From assembly GCA_039566865.1 (NCBI GenBank), contig CM076959.1, positions 2,773,501 through 2,837,500 on the forward strand: a stretch of 64,000 nt of DNA. Reading direction: 5' to 3'. This stretch comes from Aurelia coerulea. Taxonomy: Eukaryota > Cnidaria > Scyphozoa > Semaeostomeae > Ulmaridae. The notes under the pieces are model-generated. The model ran no database searches, had not been told where the DNA came from, and was given only the letters and a program-made list of their open reading frames with translations. A program made the translations under genes and the position numbers. Positions 22,161-33,120 of this stretch are shown piece after piece (the first letter of the stretch is position 1; the number at the start of each line of letters is the position of its first letter).

Positions 22161-23484
22161 GTACATCATCTTATACTTTTGTAGCATCATCAGATGCGTC
22201 AGCGGTTATTGTGGTTGAAGAAGGAGACAATGCTGATGATGCAGGCAGCTTTTTCTTGCAGCTAAGTTTGTGTGTCCCCAGACCTTGAGCGTTGGCCAAT
22301 CGTTTTTTGCAAATATCACAAGAAACCTCTTTGGAATCATCTATTCATCAGGAATTTCTACATTGACATCCACTCCTCGATGATAAACAATCTTTGTAAA
22401 ATTAAAGATACCTAATGTTTTCTGACGCTTAACTTTCGACATGATGTTTGCTTCAAAATAGTTTCATATTCTCAAACTACTCTAGGTACTGAACTGACAT
22501 AAATGCCTCACGTAAATTGATGGTTCAATTTTCATTCAACATGTCACTCTGTTTCATGCACATTCGAATGCAATGCATAGGTTTCCAAAGCAAGTGTACC
22601 TGCCCTTGAGTAGAAACCACAATTTTTGAAAAAACGAGTGTCTGTCATGCGATTCTTCGTTATGAACATTGCAAAACAGGCAACTGCTGAACGAGACACA
22701 ATTATGCAAGCTGAGGCTGAGCAATATTCTTATAATATTCTTAAGATTTGGATGATTCTGAGCCTGAATATTCTTATAAGCAATATTAAAAAAAAGAGTG
22801 TAGTCATAGAAGGCCGGACATTGATAGAACACCTGATACAAAATGTATGTGTACTGTCTTCATTAGAGTAAAGTCGCTATGTCAAAAAGCAACCGTACCA
22901 CTGCCAAGCATTGCTTGTACCCTTTTTCCGGGTTTTGATGTCTTTTTATCTTGTAAATTCGTACAACATTTTTCGTAAGTTAGGCCCAATGTCGTCACCA
23001 TTTTGAAAACGCAATATAACGGCTAGCCTCGGTTTTGGGGTTCGATTGTGACATCGGAAATTACTTGAGAGTTCTGCAAGAAAACAACCTCGTTCAGGTC
23101 GAAGGCGAAATGGGTCAAATTACATCATGAATAATGATGTCATTTGCCTCATTTCACAGATTTAAATACACAATTTCTCAGTGAAAAAGTTAGAAAAGAG
23201 TACTACACACCATTCACAACATTGTGATCTTTCATTTTATGAACAATTATTCCAACCCCGGACCTGTCCTTTAAGAAACTCTAACATTTTATTACTGTTT
23301 GTCTCTCTTATTGTGTGTCTCTCTAATAAAGGTACCTTTTAACTGCAAAAATTGGTAAATTTTTGCCTCAATGTGCATGGCTTATTCGTGATGACAGTGT
23401 TGATGCAAAATGGAAGCCCTTTGTTGAAATGAAGGCTTGACTTAAAACAAGACTGCCATTTTCGGCCTAAAAATAAGAAACTTA
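22161..23484. other. non-coding region
   Basis: Short frames at 22091-22288 and 22626-22871 have no start context, splice partner or family motif. Nothing else is supported. Confidence 0.25.
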
Positions 23485-24375
23485 TCAAGAAAACTGCCAG
23501 GTACTAAAACATGCAAAATTCAAAACCTTTTAGTACAAAATGTTGATCAAAGTTTGTTAAAAAAAAACCTGTATTTGAAACGTAAGCTTTGTGGCGGCCA
23601 TGACCCTTGAATGCAAATTCCCTATATCTTGACTGTGAGTCACAGTCTTGAACTCGGTCTCAAATTTTGAGCGATTCCGGTCTCGGTTTGGTCCACACGC
23701 ATCTAGATATTTTTGAAAACGTATCTTTTTAGCCATTGTGGTTTCACGCACACAAGTGGATGGCGTTTTCGGTCACCCAGTTTCAAGTGTCACAGGGTTT
23801 TGTGTGGACAATTTCAAAGATGCTGCTCGTGTGGATGGGGAGTGTGGATCTTTATGGATAGGCCTATAAATACATTAGACTGATAATACAAGCTTGTAGA
23901 CTCATTACCTAAGTCTCTCTAACTTTCGCTGTTGTTGTTGTTGAATATAGCGTCTCTGCTGTAGCAACAAGTCTGCAGTGGGAGGGGGGGGGGGGCAAAC
24001 AAGAGACTTTTATTTAATTAGTCTAACCAGTTGGTAGTTATCACCACAACAGTTGATGTGGTTGTTGTTCTCGTGAGTCTCGAGATTTATATGGAGCATA
24101 GAACCTTTCAAAAATATCCGGATACGTGTGGACGTAGCTTAACTTTGATCAGCCTAATGAGACCACAAAGCAATTTGAATAAGACAAAAGGTGTCAGACC
24201 TAAGAACTATCAATCACACCAGTAGGATTATTTGCCTTTTTTGGTGTTAATGATCAAAGTTGAAGACAATAAGACTTTTTTCCCATTCACAAAAACATTG
24301 AGCAGGTGATTTGCAGGTGCTTTAAAGATGATTTGCAGATGATTTCAGGTGATTTTAACTTTAATAACATACAAG
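23485..24375 (-). repeat. minisatellite-bearing composite repeat, copy 3 (inverted relative to copy 1)
   Basis: Its reverse complement follows 4514-5455 through the tail, the inner inverted pair (GGTCCACACGCATCTAGATA and TATCCGGATACGTGTGGAC), the unique tract and the CAGGTGATTT units (24302-24352). It has a 13-base G run at about 23982-23994 and GTT/CAA repeats as in copy 1. Its right end abuts a coding fragment. Confidence 0.65.
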
Positions 24376-25287
24376 CATGGGTCATGTTTTTTGTTGTCTT
24401 CAAACACCATCACTATGATATAGCTGCCCTTGTTTGGCTATCTAACGTCATATACTGGAAAACAACAAACAATCCACTTTATGGAGTCCTCAACACACGT
24501 TTCCAAACAGTTGATGATTATGGTGTAGAGAATTTCCACTCAATCTTGCATGCTCAAACAAATGTTACCAATACCGGGTGTCCCAAAATGATGTATTATC
24601 GTTTGATTGCTTATATCTCCATAACCAATGAACCGATTTTCAAAAACTTTTTTTATCCGATTGCCGAAAGACTAGATTTTATTTGAGGATGTTGGTGGTG
24701 GTTTAGGCCAACTTCTTCATGTCGAAAAGAAGATCGATAAACCTGCTCAAATTCAAGCCTTAGATGGCACGAAAAAGAAACGGCCTTCTTTGCCAGTCAA
24801 CATTTTATATGTGATGCAAAAGGCTGAACTTATATGTCGTTCATAGAATATATGGCGTTCAGAGAATACCAATTCAGTTAATACTGAGTTCAGAAATACA
24901 AATACGAGTGCAGCCTTTTGTATCACATCTAAAATGTTCACTGGAAAAATAGGCCGTTTCTTTCTCGTGCCATCCAAGGCTTGAATTTGAGCAGGTTTAT
25001 CGATCTTCTTTTCGATATGAAAACGCCGTGGTAAATCACAGCCAACATCTTAAAACACAATTTAGCCTCTCGGCAGTCAAATAAAACAAAGCTTTTGAAA
25101 ATCGGTTCATTGGTTATGGACATGTAAGCAATCAAACAATAATACATCATTTTGGGACACCCGGTAGATCAGATGAGTTTACGAGGAATGCCAGGGAGAT
25201 CAGTGCAACTAGAGACATCTTGAGGGAATTTAAAACACAATTTATTGCAACAAGAACAGCCCATTGCACCCTGAAGAAAGATGTCGT
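24376..25287 (+). pseudogene. repeat-family protein exon split by a foldback element
   Basis: 24394-24571 encodes VFKHHHYDIAALVWLSNVIY, FQTVDDYGVENFHSILHAQT and NVT. After the foldback element 24574-25164 the same frame resumes at 25167 with RSDEFTRNAREISATRDILR. Removing the element and one TA copy gives one uninterrupted frame of about 100 residues. I associate the YGVENFHS pattern with long unnamed proteins repeated in cnidarian genomes; function unknown. The frame then enters the minisatellite at 25288. The upstream exon is replaced by the composite repeat. Confidence 0.45.
24574..25164. mobile_element. 591-bp palindromic TA foldback element (second TGTCCCA type)
   Basis: CCGGGTGTCCCAAAATGATG is mirrored by CATCATTTTGGGACACCCGG, with TA at 24572-24573 and 25165-25166. 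The arms pair nearly end to end (AACCAATGAACCGATTTTCA with its inverse; ATCGATAAACCTGCTCAAAT with its inverse). The interior is unrelated to the 15668/29627 family despite the shared terminus. It interrupts a coding frame exactly at a TA. Confidence 0.9.
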
Positions 25288-25640
25288 TGAAGCGGCAGGT
25301 GTAAAACGCAGGTTCACAGGTTTGACAGGTTCCAGGTTTACAGGTCACCAGGTTGACAGGTTACTAGGTTTACAGGTTCCAGGTTGACAGGTTGGAGAAA
25401 ATGCAGGTTGACAGGTTAGAGCACAATAGTCAACTTTAGAAAATTTGTCTGGAATGCAAAATATTTCTTGAGAAATCAAATCATTTTGCCTATATATGAC
25501 ATGACTAATTTCACTTTGCATTTTGAATTTTTTTCATTGTGATATTAACTTAAAGATACACTGTTGTGGCACTGATTGGATGACTAAGACAATACAACAA
25601 AATATAATTAAGCAAGCTTCAGTGGTTCCGCTGTACACTG
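25288..25640 (+). repeat. CAGGTT minisatellite element, copy 2 (uninterrupted)
   Basis: Starts GGCAGGTGTAAAACGCAGGT, has about twelve CAGGTT-bearing units to 25412, then the same tail as copy 1 (GAGCACAATAGTCAACTT, GATATTAACTTAAAGATACA). It joins a coding fragment on its left, so it probably inserted there. Confidence 0.7.
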
Positions 25641-26698
25641 AAATTCATGAAGGCGACAATGATCCGACTCCCTATTCTCAAACAAAGTATGACACAAGAG
25701 CATTAGGACTTGGTAATTATTCAGAGGCCAGGTTCTTTGTTAGTTCTTTCAACATTACGACTGAACAATCACAGCCAGGACAGTGTGCCTTTAAAAGGAA
25801 TACACAATGGTAAGTAGGCTTCTCTGTAAATAGGCCAAAGGAAACACTTTGACACAGTATTGTCTCTTTGCTATCCATGTGTTCATGGTGCTTGTGTAAC
25901 ATTGATTTGAATGGGATATTTTTAGATTGTGTTGCTCTTTGCAAATGCAAGCTTTAACCTTGCACACACCCTTTAAGCCCTTTTTAAAATTAAAGTTAGT
26001 ATCTTAAATGTACACATTCTTTGGTATTGAAACAAATGTTAACAAAACAGACATATCTCTGCATAAAAATATGGTAAGGACTTATGAAAAACATTCATTT
26101 TATCAATTGCATGGGGGAAATCACTTCTGTAAAATGACAAAATGTCCATTAAGTCCTTTTAGAGGAGGAGCTTCATAGAATTACCTTGAACCCAGCAAAT
26201 ATTGTTACATTGGTTGGGATTTCCTTTGCTTCGAGAATATTTTCCACACAAGTTTTGTAAAGCAATTTATTTGTCTTAGCAAATTAAAACACTTTCTGGT
26301 GCCTGAGCCTCTCAGAATTTTGATAACCTCACAGTTACTTATTAAAAATAGACCTTTTTCAAATCACAGATGCAGAAGACTATCGGAATATTAGTGAACA
26401 AAACATAAAATCTTAAAACATGAACCTGGTAACCTGGGATTCAGGTAGATTCAGGTGGGTTTAACTTATATAAATTACGGGTTAAAAACACATATCAAGC
26501 AACTTGGGACTATGAAAATGATCGGAAAAGTTCACATGCAAAACAAAAAATATGACTGAGCAGAATCTGGTGTGTTTGTGCTAAACACCGGAATGGTCCA
26601 GAACCAGCCAGAATCACCTGGAACCAGCCAGAATCACCCGGAACCAGCCAGAATCACCTAGAAAAAATCCTGACCATGAGGTTTTTAGGTCAGCAGAA
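25641..26698. other. non-coding region with short minisatellites
   Basis: 26437-26460 has two GATTCAGGTG units followed by GTTTAACTTATATAAATTAC, which in reverse complement is the left boundary of the 59.0-kb minisatellite. At 26595-26660 GAACCAGCCAGAATCACC repeats about three and a half times (period 19 bp). A frame at 25624-25813 has no recognisable motif. Confidence 0.5.
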
Positions 26699-26740
26699 AT
26701 GGCGAATCCAGAGCTGGCGAATGTTCTGGATGCGCAAAAG
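26699..26740 (+). CDS. candidate first coding exon (MANPELANVLDAQK), GTATGC donor
   Basis: Fourteen codons from an ATG in good context (CAGAAATGGC) end exactly at GTATGC, leaving phase 0. Downstream acceptors at 27212 and 27617 do not match that phase, so the parent transcript is unknown. Confidence 0.25.
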
Positions 26741-27211
26741 GTATGCTTGTAGGCATCCCATTATATAGATACTCTATATCTCATACAATTCGTATTGTAT
26801 ACCAATTTCTTATCCACAATGTTAGTTCTATTCTATCTAAATGTAGGATGGTGTTAGGTTTATGTTTGCTTTTAGGTCAGTTTGCTTAGTTAGGCTCTTT
26901 GTGAAAAAGCCTCAAAGTAGCTTGCACCTCCAACAGGGTTTGAATAATTTTAAGTAAAATGACATGGTCCTCCGGCACATTGGCCTAAATATCGCCTCTT
27001 CAAAGATGCACAAATGAAAGACTAAGGACTAAAGGCCCAGATTTAGTTTAACCCCTTTCTTTTGCTATTAGGACCCACTTCTCAAATTAGACTCAAACTT
27101 AGTTCCCTGGTGCGTCATATCCATGCCAAGTTGCTGATAATCTTCCTTATGCAGTTTTTTCCCGAAGTTTTCACATCCAGTTGACGACATTAGTCTTTGA
27201 ATTATCCACAG

Positions 27212-27512
27212 GTACTTTGATGGAAATTTGTCATTTCAAATCGAAAGCATCCAATGCCTCGACAAGTGGAGTTGGGAGGGATTGAAAAGACATAAGCGTT
27301 CATTTTTACAGTGGAAAGAGGAGACAAAAAATATTTCTTCGCGCCAAAGCAACTGTATTTGGAGGATACGCTCTCTTCTTCATACTAACATGCTGAACTC
27401 ACCTGCCCATGAATCAAACGAGGAGCAGGAGATAAAAGAGCCCATGTCGCCATCACTGAGCATCGCCAGCACCACTTACAGCATACACCCACAAAAATAC
27501 ATCCCTAAATGA
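27212..27512 (+). CDS. possible internal or terminal exon, unknown protein
   Basis: A pyrimidine-poor but usable acceptor (TTATCCACAG) precedes an open frame from 27213 to the TGA at 27510: YFDGNLSFQIESIQCLDKWS, then WEGLKRHKRSFLQWKEE and a Ser/Pro-rich end. No family is recognised. Length and composition are consistent with coding sequence, but the evidence is weak. Confidence 0.22.
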
Positions 27513-27616
27513 ATTGCTTATGGACTAAAGAAACTATTGATGTAATTTTTGTCCATTTGCATTATTTTGATTGAAGATTAAAACGGATTACAAACTTTGC
27601 TATTGTCTGTATACAG

Positions 27617-29000
27617 CAATTGATGGAAGCTGTGGGGAAGAGGATTTGAGGGCCGCAAAGGATGCTGGTCAGTCAAGCATAGGAATCATTCGTCGTACAT
27701 AGCCGATTGCTCGTGGCCCATGGTCGAAACCGCCAAATCCTCATTTTCACGGACCAATCAGACGGCTAAAAAGCGAAGAAGACAAAAGAAACCCGTGAAG
27801 ATTTTCCTAAATTTTACCTACCTTCATAAAACGCAACCAGGACAAAAAACTGCTTGAGATTTCCCGAATTTTTTCAAAGCAATCTACTCTTCAGATGTTT
27901 GGGAGTACAAGTTTGAATGCCGGTTAAATATCTTCAGGATTGGCAGAGTTATTGCCTCTCCAATAGACAAAATCGGCTAAGGCTTGTCGAGACCTGTTTA
28001 CGCCACTTCAAGTCAGGTGATAAATCGTCTTGATAAAATCTCTTTTGAATTTTATAAGTTATTTCGCAACGAGCAAACTTTTGCCATGAATGTAAAAAGT
28101 AGTACAATACAGAAACGTCCCTAGAGTATTGCCACATGACTTGAAATGCGCGAACAAGCCTTTGTAGACTTTTTCAATTCACATAGAAACCGTAGGGGCA
28201 TTGAATCTTCAATAAAAGAAAATTTAGCAAAAGACAATAGCAAGAACAATTGAAAACACGGGTTGTTGCGTTTTCGGGTCGTTCTTACAACAATCACTAT
28301 TGTTATTACTATTGTCTCCCGGCCAGAATCTATATTGTTCAAGGTTCAGTGCCTTGTCGGTTTGTTTGTGGCCAGAACTCCACCAATCCTGGAGATATTT
28401 TAACAGGCATCCAAACTTTTACTCCCAAAAATATGGAGAGTAGATTGCTTTAAAAACGTTCGGGAAATCTCAAGCAGTTTTTTGTCCTGGCTGCGTTTTA
28501 TGAAGGTAGGTAAAATTTAGGAAAATCTTCATGGATTTCTTTTGTCTCCTTCGCTTTTTAGCCGTCTGATTGGTCCGTGAAAATGAGGCTTTGGCGGTTT
28601 CAACCATGGGCCACGAGCAATCGGCTATGTACGACAAATGATTCCTATGCTGGTCAGTCATGGATCTTTAACAGCACATTTTGTATTTACTATGTTCTAT
28701 TTGGTGGAGAAAGCAGCCATAATTCCTCCAAATTAACTTGTTTGTACAAAATCCCCTTTCACAAGTGGCAAGATGCCATTCAAGGATGTAAGCACCAAGT
28801 TGAAAAGTCACAAATTCATGCAACTTGTAAACGTGAAGCTAGTGGAGCGCACAGATGTCTTGTATGTAAAATGATGACTCATGTGACATGTGGTAAACAC
28901 CCCGACGGGGTCGAAGAGGGCTACGGAGCTGGAGTTATCTGCAATAATTGCAGGGATGCACCAACAATAGGTGAGGCTGGCCATGTCAATAAGTATCATA
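27617..29000 (+). pseudogene. TTF/hAT-type zinc-finger exon interrupted by a foldback element
   Basis: After the acceptor TGTATACAG (27616) the frame reads DGSCGEEDLRAAKDAGQS. It then meets a 976-bp foldback element and resumes at 28661 in the same frame: WIFNSTFCIYYVLFGGESSH, PFHKWQDAIQGCKHQVEKSQ. The FC-x2-VLF, then KP-x2-KW-x-DA, then H-x(n)-SQIH layout is that of the TTF-type finger found before hAT/ZMYM transposase domains. Next comes a Cys-rich block, CLVCKMMTHVTCGKHPDG with VICNNC, that looks like a second zinc-binding module. The catalytic region is not visible. It may belong with the exons at 30.7-31.4 kb. Confidence 0.5.
27676..28651. mobile_element. 976-bp foldback element with ~285-bp TIRs and 9-bp target duplication
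   Basis: The left arm (AGCATAGGAATCATTCGTCG to about 27955) is inverted at about 28368-28651. GGTCAGTCA lies directly outside both ends (27667-27675 and 28652-28660). Long TIRs with a 9-bp duplication suggest a Mutator-like MITE. The loop (about 27956-28367) is unrelated filler with no gene. The element is inserted in a coding exon whose frame is restored on removal. A partial relative lies at 59395-59600. Confidence 0.85.
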
Positions 29001-29626
29001 CATCCTTTAGTACCCTTTTGGCAAGTCAGCTAAAAATGAATATATAGGCATCCATTATGGATTTTACAGTTGCGACCTGATTATGCAACCTTAACTTTAA
29101 ACAACAAAGCAACATTTTATTGTAATGGTTGTTGCTTATTGACAAGATTATATTGCTGTTATTCAAATTATTAATAAGTTCTCGGTAGAGATTTGCTATT
29201 GCTTTTGAGCAGCCAATCAAAGTGCAGATTGGCCTTTCGTATTCCAGGACCTCTGACGACGGGGAGGGGCCGGGGGGATACCAGTTGCTACTTGGCCGGG
29301 GGACCAAATAACTAATTATATTGTGCTGTGATAGCTTTTTTGTATCAACTTTGTAACAATTTTTTTGTATCAATTTTGGGCACCTCACTTTTCTGATCCT
29401 GGAGTAAAGAAACATCAACAAACTCACTCTGGGGATGAGATTGTTTAAACTGGTTTCTTTTATAGTTCAAGAAAATTACGCAGACCTCACAAACTTGGTA
29501 ATGTTAAGGCAAATTGAATAATTTATTGAATAATAGTTTTATGTGATCATTTATCAACAGATTCCAACATTGGGCACATCTCTCCAGGCAACAAGAGAAA
29601 AACCAATACAGGTTAGTAGCGAAGTA

Positions 29627-30607
29627 CCGGGTGTCCCAAAAAAAAACTCAACAGATTTGATCGGGACTAGCGAAAAGAATTTTGGTCCAATCAATCCAAA
29701 ACAATTTTTGATATAATCCCCAATAGCTAACTTGAAGATAAATACCTTGTTTGTTGATATTAGTGCATCAAGAGTCGAAATATCAATCTTGAAAGTCTAA
29801 ATTTGCTTCCATCTCCAAACTAGAGGTTTCGGATTTTGGCCTAACTGAAGACGCGCTTGAGGAATCTCCTCAATCATATGCAAAGTGTAGTAGTGTGAGC
29901 ACGCTAAGGCGCACATGTTTAGGCACACATTTCAATTGAAATATGAAAGATAGAAATTGACAAACAACACTGGGGAAGAGAGAATTCACAAATGAATATA
30001 TTTTTTCTATCATAGTGCACCTGCAAAATAGCAAAGCACAAATGCGCATTTTCAAGGATCTTATCCACAGATAATTTTCCCTTTGGTATATTTGATTTCT
30101 TGTTTCATAATAATTCGAAGTAAGATAGAATAAAATGAATGTTAAAGTCGTGAAGATTGCCAGAACTAATTCATTGTTCACACCAAAGCAAACTACTTCG
30201 CAGACTTTCTTTTAAGAGGCACATGCAATGCTAACTTTTCGAAACTTTTGACGCATAGCAAAATATGTCTTTTCAGGACAAAACTGATGAATTTGATTGA
30301 ATTTCTATTCAAATATTTCCCTCAGCATGAGACTTTATTCTCTTCTTTGACGGTAATTCAGGAGATTCCCCAAAACAGCGCATTTGCAGTTTAGGCTAAA
30401 AGCCACAAGCTCTGGTTAGGAGATTTAGGCAAATTTGGACTTTCAATATTTATATTCCAACTCTACATGCACCAATATCAACAAACAAGGTATCTATCTT
30501 CAAGTTAGCTATCGAGAATTATATGAAAAATTATTGTGGATTGATTGGACCTATATTCCTGTCGCTAGTCTCGATCAAATCCGTTGCGTTTTTTTTGGGA
30601 CACCCGG
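29627..30607. mobile_element. 981-bp palindromic TA foldback element, relative of 15668-17190
   Basis: CCGGGTGTCCCAAAAAAAAA is mirrored by TTTTTTTTGGGACACCCGG, with TA at both flanks (29625-29626, 30608-30609). Outer arms (ACAGATTTGATCGGGACTAGCG; TTTGTTGATATTAGTGCATC) match the 15668 family. The central 300 bp (about 29900-30250) does not pair and differs from the relative. No gene. Confidence 0.85.
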
Positions 30608-30713
30608 TATATTCATCTCTGTCTTGCCAATTTTCGTTGAGCAAACAGTTTCAGCAATTTATTCGAACTCAAGTGATGTTCAATTTGAGTAATACTTGTC
30701 CTTTTTTTTACAG

Positions 30714-31320
30714 AAGATGGCAATTGGTGGCTCAAGGCAGAGGTGGTTAAAATGGCTGCAACAGATGTAAAAAAGAAAGACCCAGTGTTAAGCTGGGGAA
30801 TTTGCGTTACCTGCTACAGGTATGCAAGTGACTATGTTTAGATATTAGGAGAGGTAAAATAGAGAAATTTTCCGAGATTCAAAATAGTAGCTATATCATT
30901 GCTCCATTTAGACAGCGAATTTCAAGAAGAAAATTAGAACCTGCTCTGGAAAAAAATCAACTGTGTCTAATTTCTACAAAGAAAATAGTGTGTGGAGTTA
31001 GATATTTAGTGTACAGATCTTTCTTTGATTATTTCAACTTTCCTTTTTGTTTTTTAGCTCCAGTGAGACTCCAGATGTCTTTAAGCTTTGCAGACGAGAT
31101 AAATCAACGCTTGATAGACATACCGCCCGTAGGCATCCACACAAGAAACTTATTGTAAGACCTTACAATGACAAGGACGAAATTGTGTCAAAAGCCCGTG
31201 AATTTGCAAATCAATGGGACAAGCCTTCTACCAAGGAAAAGAAAAAAGTGCATGTAAAACCGACGCCAAAACCAACGCCGATGAAAGAGACTCCAACGTT
31301 GACGAAAACTGACCTGCTAT
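30714..31320 (+). CDS. two spliced exons encoding a C2H2-like zinc finger
   Basis: Exon a (30714-30819) follows a strong acceptor (TTTTTTTTACAG) and ends CTGCTACAG/GTATGC. Exon b starts after TTTTGTTTTTTAG at 31058. The split codon AG/C gives Ser in phase, yielding GICVTCYSSSETPDVFKLC then RRDKSTLDRHTARRHPHKK. C-x2-C ... H-x4-H across the 238-bp intron has the shape of a C2H2 finger, with a further Cys in between. A Lys/Pro/Thr-rich linker follows (HVKPTPKPTPMKET). The upstream start is not seen; the 27.6-29.0 kb exon is a candidate. Function unknown; probably DNA-binding. Confidence 0.5.
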
Positions 31321-31329
31321 TTTTTATGT

Positions 31330-31990
31330 TTCAGAGGCAGCCCAACATACCGTCACCAAGCCTCTGCCTGCCGTTGATTCACTCTCAGTTCTTGAAGAAA
31401 ACTCCAAGGACAACTTGCTCCATTCGAAAATTGACACGTTGATATCCAAATCCCGAGACTTCAAGCCTCATTCAAGAAGAGTAAAGATGTCACAAGCACA
31501 CCTCTGTCAGCAATCGACGGAAAATATGCCAAGGAAGTCTCCAAGTTGCTACTGAAATGGCCTGATGTAAAAAATGTCATTGATCCAATTGATGCCTGCA
31601 GTCATATTCGATTTTTCGCTGGAGATGAAAGCAAAGATATCCTTTCTGTCATAAGATGTGAAACTTGTTTCAGATATCTCTCAAAGAAGAGAAGCAGCTG
31701 TAGCCAGCAATCAAACTGGCAAACTGGGTGAAAAAAGGGAGGAGAATGAGGAGAGTGGGGAACGTAGGAAGAGTAAGAAGGGTGCAGCAAGAATGGAGGA
31801 AAAGACAGTGGGTATCATGTCAGATGCAACAAACCAACATGGAATGGTTTGTCAAATATCCTTTCCTTGTCATCTGCCCAATGAGCTTCTCGCCATGGAA
31901 AAGAACCTGCGAATGGGAGTAAGTGGATTGGAACGTGCTGGGGAAGGATTGTTCTTGGAACCCCAGGAACAGGAGATCCCCGTGGGGACA
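31330..31990 (+). pseudogene. continuation of the zinc-finger protein, frame-broken
   Basis: From 31336 (after TATGTTTCAG) one frame reads EAAQHTVTKPLPAVDSLSVL and DFKPHSRRVKMSQAH. A second reads STPLSAIDGKYAKEVSKLLL, KWPDVKNVIDPIDACSHIRF and SVIRCETCFRYL to 31731. A third continues as a Lys/Glu-rich segment to 31999. The RCETCFRYL motif (C-x2-C) suggests another small zinc site. At least two frame changes (near 31480 and 31700) make this stretch non-functional, unless introns were missed. Confidence 0.35.
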
Positions 31991-31999
31991 CGGCTATGA

Positions 32000-32695
32000 A
32001 TGTACATGGATAAGCTAATTGACCATGAATCTCCTTCCTCTTCAGGAGATTATTCTGTTTCGGTCTCGGTGAACGCCGTGACTGGCACTGCAGATGCTGA
32101 GGAATATCACAACATTTTCTTTGGACCGAAATGTAACAACAAATTTTTGGTTGATACATTTCTGTCCATCAACTTTGATGTGCCGGAGGGTCGTTCCACG
32201 CAAGGTAAAACAAACTCAAATCCCACCACCATCAATTCTATATTCCAACGTAAATCTTTTGATCAAAATGCCTCTAGTAACTGTAAATTTTCACTTTCTG
32301 CACCTTTTACCTACGTGGAAACCACCCAGCCCATTCCGGCAAATACAAGGACAGAGCTCTCTGTAGCTTACGGCTTGCGGGAGTATTGGCTTGTTAAGTT
32401 ACAAACAGCTCTCAAGGCAGGACCTGACAAAAAATCCATATATAGTAATTTGATAAAACCTTTGATACTTTTGATAATCCAGCAGCTTGTTCATCTTTAT
32501 CCTATAGTGGCGAAAAAGACGGGTCTTTTAAATAGCTGGGATTTATTTATAATGACGATAAATATTGGATATGCTAGTTTTGTAGCGATCTTAGCCAGAA
32601 CTGTAGAACAATCCAATAATTTGGCACCAAAGTTAAGAGAAAAAGATGCTAGAAGAAAACAACATCGTAACAAGATCATGACAAACATCAATTGA
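32000..32695 (+). CDS. 231-residue open frame, unknown
   Basis: Open from ATG at 32000 to the stop at 32693. The N-terminal half is Ser/Asn/Thr-rich. Residues about 150-200 are hydrophobic (LIKPLILLIIQQLVHLYPIV and LFIMTINIGYASFVAILA) and could form two membrane helices. The C-terminus is basic. The minus strand is also partly open here and no family is recognised, so it may be chance or a retroelement piece. Confidence 0.2.
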   Translation: MYMDKLIDHESPSSSGDYSVSVSVNAVTGTADAEEYHNIFFGPKCNNKFLVDTFLSINFDVPEGRSTQGKTNSNPTTINSIFQRKSFDQNASSNCKFSLSAPFTYVETTQPIPANTRTELSVAYGLREYWLVKLQTALKAGPDKKSIYSNLIKPLILLIIQQLVHLYPIVAKKTGLLNSWDLFIMTINIGYASFVAILARTVEQSNNLAPKLREKDARRKQHRNKIMTNIN

Positions 32696-32952
32696 ATTTT
32701 ATACTGGTAATGAGGTAAGTCAAAACACTTTTCATGATTTATATTACCTCAGATACTAATAAGTTCCTTCTATCTCCCTGTCAGCAATTTAAAGTTAGAC
32801 ATTCTCCAACATCCCGTTTTCGCATGAAAGAGCATAAGAACATACTTGTACGTGACAGAATCCATGTCATAACAATACACAGATTTATAGTTCCAACTGC
32901 GCTTGTGCGACTTTGGCTTGTTGCTAGGCAATATATTTTAAAGTAAACTTTG

Positions 32953-33120
32953 AAGAAAGAACCAAACATTGCATTTCACTGTGCTGCAAATGGCTGTAGA
33001 AACGGTTTCTACAAGATTAAAAGATGGAAGGAACAGTTTTGTGAGAAGCATAATAGCATGCATGGTCAAGGCATTTGTACCTACACAGTTGGCTTTCTTT
33101 CAACAATGAAATTTTTGTAA
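32953..33120 (+). pseudogene. THAP-like zinc-finger fragment
   Basis: The frame reads PNIAFHCAANGCRNGFYKIK then RWKEQFCEKHNSMHGQGICT. C-x4-C ... W-K ... C-x2-H has the order and spacing of a THAP finger (C-x2/4-C, a conserved Trp-Lys, then C-x2-H). The frame stops soon after at 33118-33120. No start codon or transposase domain is linked to it. Confidence 0.4.

Noticed and set aside
26699..27512. Joining the MANPELANVLDAQK exon to the frame at 27212
   Set aside because: The splice phase does not match: phase 0 joining gives an immediate stop, so they were kept separate.
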